Shown: piece after piece, positions 34,901-46,800 of the stretch
Numbering within the stretch: position 1 is the first letter of the stretch
Layout: each line of letters opens with the position of its first letter
DNA from: Mimachlamys varia
Lineage: Eukaryota; Mollusca; Bivalvia; Pectinida; Pectinidae
Direction of reading: 5' to 3'
DNA: 64,000 bases
NCBI GenBank assembly: GCA_947623455.1
Contig: OX392538.1
Location: 33,603,001 to 33,667,000 of the forward strand
Position numbers and translations under genes: made by a program
The notes under the pieces: model-generated
The model's database searches: none
What the model was told of the DNA's origin: nothing
Seen by the model: the letters and a program-made list of their open reading frames with translations, nothing else

Positions 34901-37900
34901 ATTCGTTTCGAGTGTCCTTTTACAACCTTTGGTACTTCTGGTATGTAATAATATGTTGTCATGGTTTCCCCCTCTGTCATAAAGGGGATTGTTTACAATC
35001 TTTATTAGCGTAATGATCCTTAAAGTGTCAGAATATATATATATATATATATAGTGTATGTACAAATCTGTTCAGTGACGTCCATCCAGCATCAGCTTAC
35101 AGTATCATAAACCAGACAAACAACTAATCAATAAAAATATTTATTTTCAACTTCTCCTCTAAAACTGCTTTTCAGATTTTGACAAAACTGCAGGCTTATA
35201 TCATATCGACCTTTTGTGAAGAATACAAAATCTACTGTAAATTAATTTAAAGCATTACATTTTGTTAGGGATTAAATTCTGTTTTTCATGGTTTTAAAAA
35301 ATCGTAGAAATTTAATTCTGACGAAATATTTTCTTCACAGAATAAAGTCCACAAACATATATTTGAAATAAATTACAGAGATAGTCTGTTGTGATTTGTA
35401 CATGAAGTTGTTAAACATGGCGATACAAAGCAGTGGATGAAAAGGGTGTAACAATAATATTATTGTATAAGTAATATAGATATAGATTTCTATGGTACAC
35501 CTCTCATTTTGATTCATGAAGTAATTATCACACCATATGATAATGAGTAATGATAGTTGAGATACAGTGTTATTAAGGCACACCCATGCATGATCAGTTG
35601 TACTTATTTATACAAGCAGTTTTAATTGCAAGACTATTACATTACCTATAATTTGTACTCATGCAAGTGTTGTGGGAAAGTTTGATTATATATCGGGGTT
35701 GAAAATCCTCCTCCAAAAGGAAGAATTCCATCTTTCTGATAATTTTGCTGTAAATTTTTAAATTTCCCATTAAAACCCCTTGAAGTATGGGCTTTCCTCC
35801 TTTTCACAATTGGCTGTTTTCACCTCTGATATATTTACCTGTAAATTGAACTGTGGCCAAAATGTGCAACTTACTACTAAGCTGTTTGTTAAAGGTGACA
35901 ATTCTATTTTCCGGTCGTGAACTTTCCCTTTCTTGATAGTAACATCCCTGCTTCTCCATCTTGTTGTATTTAAGACAGAATTTGACTTTATAATTTAATA
36001 TATGAACCAACAAAGAACTAACAGAAAGAACTTGAAGTGTAGGATTTCAATTAAAACTATCGCAATAATGCATTCCCCAAATGTTAAAGGTGACAATTTT
36101 ATTTTCCGATCATGAACTTTCCCTTTCTTGATAGTAACATCCCTGCTTCTCCATCTTATTGTATTTAAGACAGAATTAGACTTTATATATGAACCAACAG
36201 AGAACTAACAGAAAGAACTTGAAGTGTAGGATTTCAATTAAAACTAACGGTACTGCAATAGCAAAATTGAGATAGTAATCCTTAGACTATTGAACGTGTG
36301 TCCAAAATTGTCAGGTTCATCGTCCTGTTTGTCCTCATGTCCTGCTTCGGTGGCTGTGGGTACTACAAGCAGCGACAGAGATTTGCGCGTTCCCGCGGAA
36401 TGTGTGGAGTGACGGTGGCCTCACAGTTAGGACGTACTAGCTCCCGCCAGCCCAGTACTGTTAGGAGTGGGATCAGTCACAATCCTTCCATTCTACCAGC
36501 CTCACACGCTAACTTCGGCTACACTGGTAGTGGAGACATCAGGTCTGGGCTGACCCTTCGACCTCCGCCCTACTCCGAGGTAAAACAACTACAAACCTCC
36601 TCTTTACTTACAGATCAAACACTAAATTCATCTTGCTGCTTTAACATAAGACTACTATTTTTTTCTCAGACATAAGACACAACTGTCTCGTTTCTCTAAG
36701 GTAAGACACTTACTGGTTACTCAGTGATTAAATTTAAGACATTATATTTTCTAAAACAATTAAAGCTTATTTGTAGAATTGACATCCCCTGCTTTTCCCC
36801 TTTTTTAAGGGGTAATCAATTTGTAGGTAAAAATCTTTTGTAATTGACACAAGATGTATTGCCTTGAAATTTTACAAAAACTAAAGCCTTGTACACACAA
36901 ACTGGATATGTGTTGCAGTGATTGTGCAGAAATGTTAATCAAGGGGACACAACTCCGCAAAACAAAGTCTGCAAAAAGTGGCCATCAAACTTGGCCTTGC
37001 CCTTTAGGCAATTAACCTTGTTACCAAGTTTCATGGAAATCAGATAATATTTGTTGCTGTTATTGCACGAAAATGAAAGAAAATGACATTTTTCGTTAAT
37101 CAAAGGGCCATAACTTGCCAAATAACATCCACCAGAAGTGGCCATCCAACTTGGCCGAGCACTTTAGACATTTTACCTTGTAACCAAGTTTCAAGAAAAT
37201 TGGATACTAATTGTTGTCGTTATTGCACGGAAACAAAGACGGACAATTTAACCCAAATTATTATCCCCCGTTTCGATGAAAGCTGGGGATAAAAATATTT
37301 TTACAATCTCTGTACTCAAAGGTCAATCTGATTAAAATCATATCTTGATCTCCGCGCCGTTCCGTTAACTTCTCTCTGCTGCATTAAGATCTGAGAAAAT
37401 CCCATAGGGGGTCATGTCCTGAAGACCTTTTGCATTAAGCCAATCAAATAAATTACTACACTCAGAATCTTGACAGTGAAATTTTGATGCGACAAAGCTT
37501 GCATAATCGCATTTGTCCGTTTAGTCATTTCGTCACCTAAAAGTTCCCAAGAAGTAATGTGACGAATTGGCTTGCTGCAAGATGACAGATCATTGGAAAA
37601 TTATTTTAGTGTTAAGTAAAGAGGCGACAAAGGTCATCTGAACGTGACCTCTTATGGGATGTTGTCAGATCCTTGTAAAACGGAGTGAGAACAAGGATCT
37701 GTATTTTACTCAAATGTAAGACACCACAATTTCTTACTCTAAGAAAGACATTTTATTCTGCGTTACTCAGAGATAAGACGGATGGAGATAAGATACTACA
37801 CTAACCATCATGGTTATTTTGATGATAATTTGATGTCTTGATTTAGTATGATGATGATGTTAGTGTGTGTGAGTGAGTGTGAAAGCTGTTTTATGTCTTC

Positions 37901-39422
37901 TATGTATTTCATGTAAAACTTTCTAGAAAAAAAAAAAAAATTCCGTCATTCAAAATTCGAAGAAAAAATCTTCTTACGTGTCATCAACAACTTTAAGTGA
38001 GATTTGATCCTCTTTACATTAACATAGAGTTTTGCTGATGTACATATAGTTTATATCATTATACAGATGTGAGAGGGTGTTGGAGTGTTTTTGTATCATG
38101 TAGCTATAGAGTTCTATTAAGTTATGTTAAATTGTTGTGACCATGCATGCATCAATTTGAAGGTTTGTTTTAAAACTGTTATAGGTGATGATGCAGCCGG
38201 AATTATACCCAGCTCATAAGTCTGAGTTAGTGCTACCACCTTATCCAGGCACTCAACAGATCCCACAAAACACCTCAGGTCAGTGTCTATCAAATCTCGT
38301 TATTAACTTGTCATTAAGGTTGGGCGTAAGATTCTAACTACTGAAAAATTATGTGACTGACTGACTGGTAAAAGTATTGCTGTCACGATATACCGGTATA
38401 CCAGCTTTGTATATTGCAATGAGCCAATAGAAATGTGTTGCACCGCTGTACGGAATTGAAATACCGGTTTTTAGCTCACCTGGTCGGAAGGACCGAGGTG
38501 AACTTATGCCATACCGTGGCGTCCGTCCATCCGTCGTCCGTCAAAAATTGTTTAAACGACTTCTTCTCCATAACCACTGATTGGAAATCAACCTTATTTG
38601 GCAGGTAGCATCCCTAGGTGCCCAGGATTCAAAATAGTACTAATGGTGGGACTAGCTGACACCCTAGGGGGCTGAGGGGTGGGGCCAAAACGTTTAATTT
38701 AGCTATATTGGTTTAAGTGACTTCTTCTCCATAACCACTGTTTGGAAATCAGCCTTATTTGGTAGAAAGCATCCTTAGATGCTCAGGATTAAAAATTGTA
38801 CTAATGGTGGGACTGACCTCCTAGGGAGCTGAGGGCGGGGCTAAAAGGATTATTTAGCTATATCATGGTTTAAGCAACTTCTTCTCCATATTGCAATTCA
38901 GCCTTATTTGGCAGGAAGCATCCCTAGGTGCTCAGGATTCAAAATTGTAAGCATGGTGTGACTGACCCCCTAGGGGGCTGAGGAGTGGGCCAAAAAGGGT
39001 TATTTAGCTAGCATTCTACAATTTCTAGCACTGCCCAACAACATACTCATTTACAGCTGAGTAGACTGGAACAAGCGGAGTAAAATGTTTTGCCCAAAGA
39101 TACAACACAAGTGCAGCGGCAAGGACTAGAACTTGCAACCCTTCGATCACGAGCCCCGCGTCCTACCACAAGACCAGCGTGCTTCCGTAAAATAAGTATT
39201 TGAAGAAGCCACGACTGGCTACAATTTTGTTAATATTTTGTTTTCATTTTTTCCTCAGGTAGTACAGATCCGAATGGCAGTGGCCCTCCCCAGCCTCCAC
39301 CGTACTCTCTATTCCAGCTATCCAATCAGGGATCAGCAGGCCAGCAAATTCATTCACCAACAGCCAATCAGAATGCAGATAACAACAGCAGTAGTCCACA
39401 AAGTGTCTCGGGCAATCAGTGA
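25953..39422 (+). CDS. VOPP1: VOPP1/WBP1-family single-pass membrane protein with PPxY motifs, 249 aa
   Basis: Coding exons: 25953-26018, 26321-26361, 34821-34940, 36315-36579, 38185-38278, 39259-39422 (TGA). All junctions are GT-AG and phases match, giving 250 codons including the stop. Residues 1-27 form a signal peptide (MIRKC, a hydrophobic core, VAADA before QYC). A Cys-rich ectodomain follows (C30, C37, C43-C44, C48-C49, with TCCPSGCCY). LWYFWF then opens a transmembrane helix (~73-93) and a basic KQRQRFARSR stop-transfer segment. The cytosolic tail has three WW-domain ligands: PPPYSEV (159-165), LPPY (181-184) and PPPYSLF (207-213). The paired-Cys ectodomain plus LWYFWF plus C-terminal PPxY is the layout of VOPP1; WBP1/WBP1L are relatives and the alternative name. 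Family members bind WW proteins such as NEDD4-type ligases or WWOX. An upstream in-frame ATG (25782) exists, but 25953 gives a normal signal peptide. Intron 2 is 8.5 kb and repeat-filled. Confidence 0.82.
26576..29273. mobile_element. 2.7-kb TTAA-flanked element with 19-bp inverted ends
   Basis: TTAA at 26572-26575 and 29274-29277 flank perfect terminal repeats, AGAGTAACTGTAGTGCAAA. GTGACGTCAC occurs about 190 bp inside each end. No transposase is recognised. A complete foldback MITE is nested at 27560-27957. It is likely a non-autonomous piggyBac-type element in intron 2 of the VOPP1-like gene. Confidence 0.7.
27560..27957. mobile_element. Foldback MITE, complete copy (~390 bp)
   Basis: Ends AGGCACTTGTGGCCAGGAGA and the inverted TCTCCTGGCCACAAGTGCCT. 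The two arms (~180 bp each) are near-complementary along their length, through TTGATACGTCAAGCGGTT / AACCGCTTGACGTATCAA at the tip. It is nested in the 26576-29273 element. Confidence 0.85.
30985..31375 (+). pseudogene. 3' relic of a non-LTR retrotransposon (LINE)
   Basis: In two frames the plus strand reads RCFGRVSTMLWN and then LPSAI-stop-KTNTLAEFKKHLKTYLF and TSAY-stop. This is the characteristic C-terminus of L2/CR1/Jockey-type reverse transcriptases (LWN..LP..., FKKxLKTxLF). One frameshift and one in-frame TGA break it. It is followed by an AT-rich 3' UTR and a (TTA)n tail at 31358-31375, typical of such LINEs. It is 5'-truncated and dead. Confidence 0.7.
32715..32868. mobile_element. Palindromic MITE-like element
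   Basis: Left arm GTTGGATATGGAATTTATTT pairs imperfectly with right arm AAATAAATTCTTTATCCAA. Inner arms AAAGTTACAAAAGACAC / GTGTCTTTTTTAACTTT continue the fold. Confidence 0.6.
33836..34125 (+). repeat. Dispersed repeat, copy shared with 10300-10600
   Basis: Same order of blocks as the golgin-intron copy, including CTTCTGCTTCTACGTTAG, CCCCTAGCATCACTGAA and ACTGTATGATGCAGTTTAAT. The tail GGCATACTGTATC...GTGTGTGTTA is also present separately at 33680-33735. Function unknown. Confidence 0.7.
36890..37295 (+). mobile_element. Tandem-core mollusc repeat element
   Basis: Two ~180-bp imperfect units (AAGTGGCCATCAAACTTGGCC... and AAGTGGCCATCCAACTTGGCC..., compared from 36977 and 37135; each quote is cut from a longer match). 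They end in the hairpin ATTATCCCCCG...CTGGGGATAA. This layout resembles non-autonomous Helentron or pearl-like elements of bivalves. It lies in intron 4 of the VOPP1-like gene. Confidence 0.5.
37325..37722. repeat. Inverted-repeat element related to 24305-24410 and 6250-6612
   Basis: Ends AATCTGATTAAAATCATATC and the inverted CAAGGATCTGTATTTTACTC. The interior shares GAGGCGACAAAGGTC and GGGATGTTGTCAGATC with the golgin-intron copy. No coding sequence. Confidence 0.5.
38472..39010 (+). mobile_element. Helentron/pearl-like element with ~170-bp tandem core
   Basis: Starts with the hairpin TAGCTCACCTGG...CCGAGGTGA and GTCCGTCCATCCGTCGTCCG, followed by about three units beginning ACTTCTTCTCCATA. 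This mollusc pattern (hairpin end, GTCCGTC tract, tandem core) is known from bivalve genomes. It lies in intron 5 of the VOPP1-like gene. Confidence 0.6.
39066..39188 (-). mobile_element. tRNA-derived core-domain SINE, minus orientation
   Basis: On the minus strand: GCTGGTCTTGTGGTAGG (A box), GGTTGCAAGTTCTAGTCC (B box), then CTTTGGGCAAAACATTTTAC and CAGTCTACTCAGCTGTAAAT. The latter is a central motif recognisable in several invertebrate SINE families. It lies 70 bp upstream of the last VOPP1-like exon. Confidence 0.7.
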
Positions 39423-39524
39423 TTAATGGAACGAAAACTGTTAGAGTTGTGTTTTTATCCATGTGTAAACTATTCAGGAAAATTTATTTAAAGGATCAAT
39501 CGCCTATAATCCCTTATTGTTGAA

Positions 39525-39607
39525 CTCATTCACCCCTAAAAATTCAATTGAACCCTGCCCATTCAGAGGTTGGAATAGTTCATTATGAAATTTCAGGGGT
39601 GAATGAG
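39525..39607. mobile_element. ~85-bp palindromic MITE, copy 4
   Basis: CTCATTCACCCCTAAAA on the left and the inverted TTTCAGGGGTGAATGAG on the right, followed by TTAA. It falls in the probable 3' UTR of the VOPP1-like gene. Confidence 0.75.
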
Positions 39608-39678
39608 TTAAGTTGCTTTTGTTTTCTTGATAAATTAGCGAAATTTTATCAGGTCATCTTACCTATAGTTTACATTTA

Positions 39679-39684
39679 AATAAA
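39679..39684 (+). promoter_or_regulatory. Candidate polyadenylation signal AATAAA
   Basis: First AATAAA downstream of the VOPP1-like stop codon (39420-39422). Further AATAAA sites lie at about 39879 and at 52216, so transcript length is uncertain. Confidence 0.4.
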
Positions 39685-40171
39685 GGATTATTTCATGATT
39701 GAAAAAAAAAAACTTTGAGATTTTCAAAATCACAAGATTTGCCTTTATAATTTTTTTTTTTAATTTATTTTTTTTAATTTGTGTTCTTTAAAAGATGTAC
39801 TTTGAATACAAATTACACTGGAAAACCTTCTAAATTTCTTGGTTAGATTTATTATTAAAAATTATACAATGTAGTACAATAAACAAATGTATCCTTTCTT
39901 ATTTGAAAACATTCAACAACAGCAAATATTGAACATGGCCTCCTAATGGAGATTTATTAAAGTATCATATTTATACACATTTTGGTCAAATTTTCAAAAA
40001 ATTGTTGACCAGGAACTTAATTTATATTGTGCCCAAGGTTAGAAGATTGTGAAAGGGAAACAGATTAATATATCTTGTTTAAAATCATCTTCACTAGCCG
40101 AGGGTCATCTCGAACGCAAGTGATGATTTAAATTGTGACAAAGTTTTGTTGTCCTATTAAGGTTAGTGGTA

Positions 40172-40632
40172 CAGTGCACTCCTCTTTATATCATGTTGCA
40201 TTTAATTGTCAGACAAAAACATGATATTAACAGGAATGTGACATTAAGAGAAACATGTTTTTCCACTAAATCTAGTGCATTTCCATTCTCCATAACTGAA
40301 AGTAAGCTATTCAATGTACATATGAAGATGTTTCAATATATAGATATCATTATTTTTATTAAAAATCATTTTTGGGGATATTTTTTTATTTATTTTCTAT
40401 GCAACATTTTGTACAAGTTGTATCTGAAATCAATGGAAATGACATCATTTTCTTGATATTTTATGTGATTGATTAAAAAAAACATGATATTAAGTGGAAT
40501 TCACTTCAAAATACATGATATTAACCAAATATAATTACAAAGATTATATATAGAGAAAAATGGTGCTTGGGAAAAACATGATATAAAGAGGAATGTGATA
40601 TTAACAGGGTTGATATAAAGGGGAGTCCATTG
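40172..40632. mobile_element. pogo/Tigger-like MITE, 461 bp
   Basis: CAGTGCACTCCTCTTTATAT at the left and, reversed, CAATGGACTCCCCTTTATAT at the right, flanked by TA (40170-40171 and 40633-40634). ACATGATATTAA-type motifs repeat inside, as in 2274-3419 and 48923-49183. No transposase. Confidence 0.75.
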
Positions 40633-41399
40633 TACTGCCAAGTTAATGTCCTGTGAACATACTTATATTGGTGAACTCAAATTTTAGCACATAACAGATT
40701 TTGTTTGTTGCACTCAAACAATACTTTTGGTAGAAATTAAGCAGTTTTTTCGAAAATGTAATTAGCCCAGTCATAATTTAGAGAAATGCTTTCAGAGCCA
40801 AAATATCTAAGATAAGACTACCTCCAAAATGTGTATTGATCTGTTTTAAATTATCTTTGATAGCCAAGGGTCTTCTCAAGCACAAGTGATGGTTTAAGAT
40901 ATAATAACTAAGTTTTGTTGTCTTATTATGGTAGAAGGTACAGCCAAGTTAAAGTATATTTCATTACTTAAATCTTTATTATGAAACATGCATTTTAGAA
41001 TTCGTTTCAAGAGAAAATTTAATGAAAATCACATGTTGCAATTCATTTCGCTGCGTAAAGCATTTGACAACATGTACAGCCGTGTGAATTCCAAAACAAA
41101 AATACGAGGCAGAAATATGTCTTTATGTTCTGCATTCTGCTCTGACGACCCTATATATTTCCAAAGACTTCTCTCCGTCAATAGAGGGGCCAAAGGAACA
41201 CCAAAATGAATGTCCAATTTCGAGCCAAAAAGTTAATTTTAACGTGAAAGGGGAGGTTACTCTAGACAAAAAAAAATAGGATATGTGTACCTTTAATCTA
41301 AATTGCAAAAATGAAATGCCAACTTCATTGTGAAAGCCATTAATATTGTTTACATTACTGGTTTACATTATCTTGTAGAATGCAGTAATGTTTACTTAA

Positions 41400-41782
41400 T
41401 GGCCCAATATACGTAACTTAAGGAAATTTTTCGGGACTCTGAAAAGTTATAACAAAAATTCCAGTTGATAACCATGCAAAAATAAGCCCAAAATGAAGTA
41501 AACCTGAGTGTTAACTCAAAAGAAAATCTTGACAAAAAAATCCAAAGAATTGAAAATGATTCAGGTGGGGCTAACTTCAACAAAAGCTGAAGTTATAAGA
41601 CATTTCAAAATGGATGCGTGTTTACAAATACTGAGTTTCAACTGCTCCTGTTCCGGTAACCGCGCAAGAATGGATCTAGAATATTGCTGTTATCAGTTAA
41701 TCTTAGCTAAATCTATAAATATAATCAGGTATTAGGCTTGATTTTCACTTAAGTTTTGCAGAAAGTTACGTATATTTGGCTT
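41400..41782. mobile_element. TTAA-flanked MITE, GGCCC family copy 3
   Basis: TTAA at 41396-41399 and 41783-41786. Left end TGGCCCAATATACGTAACTT. The interior is colinear with 7216-7589. Confidence 0.8.
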
Positions 41783-41887
41783 TTAAGTAAATACATGTAT
41801 GTGTCATATATATTATTGTTAGTCTTTATTTTATGCCTTTTATGATTCGAGCCTAATATCATTATTTACAGGCTTGCGATATACCGT

Positions 41888-42018
41888 AAAAAACCCTTAC
41901 TCAAACCCCGTCTACTCGAATACCCACCAGTTGTCGAACAGTTTTATTGGTCCTTACGATGTATTCCTCGAGCTATCGATCAGGTCTCAATTAGTTCGAG
42001 TAAGTGGGGTTTTACTGT
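41888..42018. mobile_element. Short MITE with Tigger-like ends
   Basis: TACCGTAAAAAACCCTTACT on the left and, reversed, TACAGTAAAACCCCACTTAC on the right. The TACAGTAAAACC form resembles Tigger-type termini. No coding capacity. Confidence 0.6.
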
Positions 42019-42488
42019 ATACAATTATTCAATACATAAATATGTAGACAATAGTAATAAGATCACAAAAGCATTAAAAATTGAATCATGATTTAGAAAT
42101 CCAGACTCAGATTATTGACTATTTTTTTTAATTGTTTTACAGGAAATATTTAAAAGTTTATTTATTATTATAAATATTATAGTTGTAGCTGTTATTTAAT
42201 AGTAATATCTATAAAAATATATTGATATCAATGAAATTATTTTGCTATATTGCAGCATATTCTAGTCAGAATCTAGTCAAAAGCTTAACGATTTTATATA
42301 TTTTTTTTCATTATAAGCCATGGGTGTCTGACAATGTACATGTATCAGATAATTTGTGATGTACCTTAATTATGCCACAAAACATTCCAAATTATATTGT
42401 TCACCAAGGTATTGTAGTAAATTATGTGTATATGGTGGAGAAATATATCGATATAATAATATTGTATAATGTCGATCAAATATGATAT

Positions 42489-42706
42489 GAGTACTGTATT
42501 TGCCGCAATTAGCACCCAGGGTGCCTAGAAACTTGCTTCCGAAGGGGGTGCTTATTCTTGTAAAGGTGTGAACTGGGAGATTTAATATGGAATAATTTAG
42601 GTTTGTTACGATTAGTAGGGGATCTTAAATTTGTTCAGTATATTCGCGGAAGGAGAGGGTCACTTATAGGGGAAACGGCACTAATCACGGCAAATACGGT
42701 ACTTTA
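42489..42706. mobile_element. MITE with TATTTGCCG inverted ends
   Basis: TACTGTATTTGCCGCAATTA at the left pairs with TAATCACGGCAAATACGGTA at the right. A solitary end of the same type (CTGTATATGCCGTAATTAGC) is at 31979-31998. Confidence 0.65.
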
Positions 42707-42820
42707 CATTCGCTGGTACCAGAGAGGATTCTTAGGATATTTTGTATTCCAAGGATGAACCTGTCTTTGAAATCTATCGGTTCCATTCTCAATTTACATA
42801 TAACCTCGATGCACTCTGCA

Positions 42821-42902
42821 CTCATTCACCCCTGAAAGTTTATAATGAACTGATCAAACCTCTGATTTGGGGGAGTTCAAATGTGTTCGGGGGGTGAAAG
42901 AG
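42821..42902. mobile_element. ~85-bp palindromic MITE, copy 5
   Basis: CTCATTCACCCCTGAAAG at the left and GGGGGGTGAAAGAG at the right, with the family's central GAACTGATCAAACCTCTGA variant. It lies 33 bp from the next MITE. Confidence 0.65.
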
Positions 42903-43823
42903 AAAAAGTACGTCATGACAAAGTTGAAGGTTCTGGACCCGGTTTCATCAACGTTCCTTAACTTAAGGAAATTCCTTTACTTAAAAATCTCCACAGGAAA
43001 GCATTACAGAATTTAAGGAAAGTTCCTTAGCTAAGGATTTTCCCCTTAAATTCTGTAATGCCTTCCTATGGAGAATTTTAAGTTAAGGAATTTCCTTAAG
43101 TTAAGGAATTTCCATAAGTTAAGGAATTTCTTTAACCCCTTAACTCCCAGCTACGCATTTTCTACGCATATTGACATACGGTGTAAAACGATCGATGTAT
43201 CTTTCTTAATTTATCACATGGGTGTACTAAATATATATCAAACGAAACTTAACATGTTGATGAACTTTTTTTATCCTCAAACTTTTTCGATTAAACCAAT
43301 GATGAAAAAATTATTAAGTGTTAGAATCAAATTACATTTTCACTTTTAATAGTTTTATCATTTTACGCCGATAACGACGACGTCACGATTGACAAGTTCT
43401 CGGCGCAGGTCGAATGTCCACATGTACAAAAAATTAAGACTTCAAACAAGACATTTTCAGAATAAAAACAACAATAGATAGGTGCTAATTTACATAAAAT
43501 GCATGTCTAAATGAACATTGAAAGGCAAACAAATTGCGTAAAGCTAGATGTACGGCATCGGTACCCCGGTGCTCTCGTAGGATATATATATACTTGCATT
43601 GTAGACGGTATGAAATATTCTGATGTAAAACACGACAACGTGTGTAGATCTACAGCTAAATCATGTAGTATTTTTTACTAAAATGCATTTCAATTCCAGG
43701 CTATATTTGTGTACAATGCATTGCCATGGTACACAAGGATCATTCTCAATAGAATGGACCATATCGCAAGTTCATGGCATTGGCCCTAGCTTCTATTATT
43801 AGTACTAGGGAATTTCCAATTAC

Positions 43824-46800
43824 GTGTCACATACTGAAAAGAGCGCGAACTTCAAAATGTCGGATAGTGAAGACGAGCTGGAGAATTCTGAATCCGATGG
43901 AGACGAGGACGGTTATTCATCGTCTGATCTAGAAATGAATGATGACTTTAGTGACCATTCATTTTCATCCGACACTGATTCCGACCCTGAACCCGACACG
44001 TGTTCTTCCATCAACACCTACAGCCAGGCTAGTTCTGTCGGGGATGACGGTGATTTTTGGAGTGACGACCTGCATGATGTAGATGTTACTGACTTTGATG
44101 AGGAGACAGGACCCCGACACGATCTGCAACCTACAGCAAACGTCCTAATGTTTTTTTTTCTAATGTTTTCTGAGGAGTTTTTTTCCAAACTTGCTGCAGA
44201 GACGAACAAGTATTCTTCCCAACAAAGACAACAGGTACCCGACGGCAACTGGGTAGATACAACAATTCCAGAGATGATGGCGTTCATTGGACTACAGATT
44301 CTTATGGGAATAGTTCAGATGCCAAGCATTGAAATGTATTGGTCTAAGAACATCTTCATCGGTAAGAAAATATTGTACAACTATTCTCAATGTTTATGAT
44401 TTCTGTAACACTGGTTGGGCGAAAAATATCTACCTATTTTTTTTTTTTTTGGGGGGGGGGGGGGGTTCCGGGCACACAGGGACATGTATAGACTTATGAT
44501 GAAATTTAGTGATAAATACATGTATATATTGACACAGGGACATGTATAGACTTATGACAAAATTTAGTGGTAAATGCCTATATATTTTGACAATATCTAT
44601 AGGTAGGCCTATGTATCACCAAATTTTATCAAAAGTCTATACATGTCCCTGTGGTCAGTGTCTCAGAAATTAGTAAAAACTGAAGATTTCTATATCACTA
44701 TGTGCCTTCAGAATATTCGCATTTAATTTTTGTTTTTCTAAATGAATAAATTCGACTTTACGTCATCTTTGTCAATGGTATCTGTAATGGGTCGATTGTC
44801 TTTGAAATTTTATTTGTATACATTTTATTTCCAGGCAATGCAGGATTCCAGAATACGATGTCTCGGAACCGTTTTCAAGCACTACAGAGATACTTTCATG
44901 TAAACGATAATGAAGCTAGGATTCCACAAGGTGAACAAGGGTACGATAGGTAGGTCTACTTCTTATTGTATAGAAGAAGTTTTTGTACGTATCAAATACA
45001 GACTTACAGATACAGGCACATATTTTTTGAAGTTCTTTTAGCATTTTTAAAATTTAAAATTACTGTATACACTCATTAATTTGGAAACTTTTATGTGAAA
45101 GAGTGTATTATAATAGTACAATATTACAGATTTGGTCACTATAACAAACTTTGTGGTTGCTTGCCTTTTGATATTTGCACAATACAGATGACTTTATAAA
45201 TTTTTGGTCACCAATACTGACGAAAATTGACAACATGACATTAACATGTAACATTTTCATTGCATATAATGTTTGATACTAGTATCTTTGAATTTTATTT
45301 TCTGTCAAGGCTCCATAAAATCAGGCCACTTATCGACATGGTAAGGACAAATTTCAAACAACACTACCTTCCTGGTCAGCACCAAGCCATAGATGAAGGG
45401 ATGATAAAATATAAGGGACGTTTTTATGCAAAGCAGTACATGCCTGGAAAACCCGTGAAGAGGGGATTGAAGGTAAGGTATACAAGTTTCAAGTTGTATA
45501 ATGATTTTCCCCCTAATTTTGACATTTGACAAGAAATGTGGTAGAAGGCAATGCCCGTCTCAATAATTCCGAAGTGAAGTGCAATTTTCACATGCCGAAA
45601 ACGTTGCTAACATATATACAGGTAGGTTAGCCCACTCCCCCTTCCTGTGACCAAAATCTCTGACACCAAGATGAATATATGTTAATCAACAAATATTAAT
45701 ATTAATTATTAATTAATATTAACTAATAAATTAGTTTATCATTTGTTGTCTTTGCTAGGTATGGATGAGATGTGAGAAAAGTGGCTATTGTGGTGACTTT
45801 CTACCATATTTAGGCAAGCACGACAATTTTCACGGACGAGACCTCGGAGAGCGAGTCGTAAGACATTTATGTCGACCACTCAAACATAAAGGACATTGTG
45901 TGTATTTTGACCGGTAAGTTTTATCATTAGTTATATATTATACCGGAATCTGTAAACTATGTAAAAAATGTACCATACTCCTTGAAGTATTCTTGGCTTT
46001 CTAACCCCCACCCCATACCCCGAAAGAAATTCCTTGACACTCACATGCCGTTATGGTACAATATGATTATGGGTCAAATGGCTCATTCAGGTGTAATTGT
46101 TTCGTCACGTGCATATCGGGGAAGGGATGGAGCTGTATTGCGACTACCTCCTATTGAACAACTCTGATTTTCCTTCCGTCCATTATTGTTGGTACTTAGA
46201 AGAGTAAATAAATAAAGGTACATATAAACAAAAAAGTCAACCTCAAAAAGGTAAGGTAATAAACATAAACAGTCATTTTCTTGGGATGGGGTGGTTGCTC
46301 AACCAGGTCGCACCCCTTTCTTCACCCTACCCCCCCCCCCCCCCCCCCTCCTCCCATCTGTATACATTGTACATATTGTATGTAAATAAGATCAATCACA
46401 TTTCAGAAATACGTCCTTCTGTACATTCTTAGAGGTCACCATCTTTTTAATTTTCAGATTTTTTACAAGCCTTCGGCTAGTCAGAACTTTGGAATTCAGC
46501 GGGATATATTCATGTGGGACCATAAAACAAACCAGCCGTGATGTCCCTGAAGATTTACAAAGCCCGAGTCGGTTACAGAGAGGGGATGTAATGCAAAAGC
46601 AGCACGGAAACTTGGTTCTGACAGCGTGGAAAGACAAGAAATTGGTAAAGTATTGACACTGTATTACTTACTAGCAATCACATTTCTATTGATTTTTTTT
46701 TCGATATATGTTTTACATGCACAGAGTTGCTAACCAAGAATGATGCATTCAAAGAAGTTGAACCTGAGGTCTTTTTATAGTTTTACAGATAGGTGCATCA

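Noticed and set aside
44018..44287. Minus-strand frame over transposase exon 1
   Set aside because: Antisense shadow of the acidic N-terminal exon.
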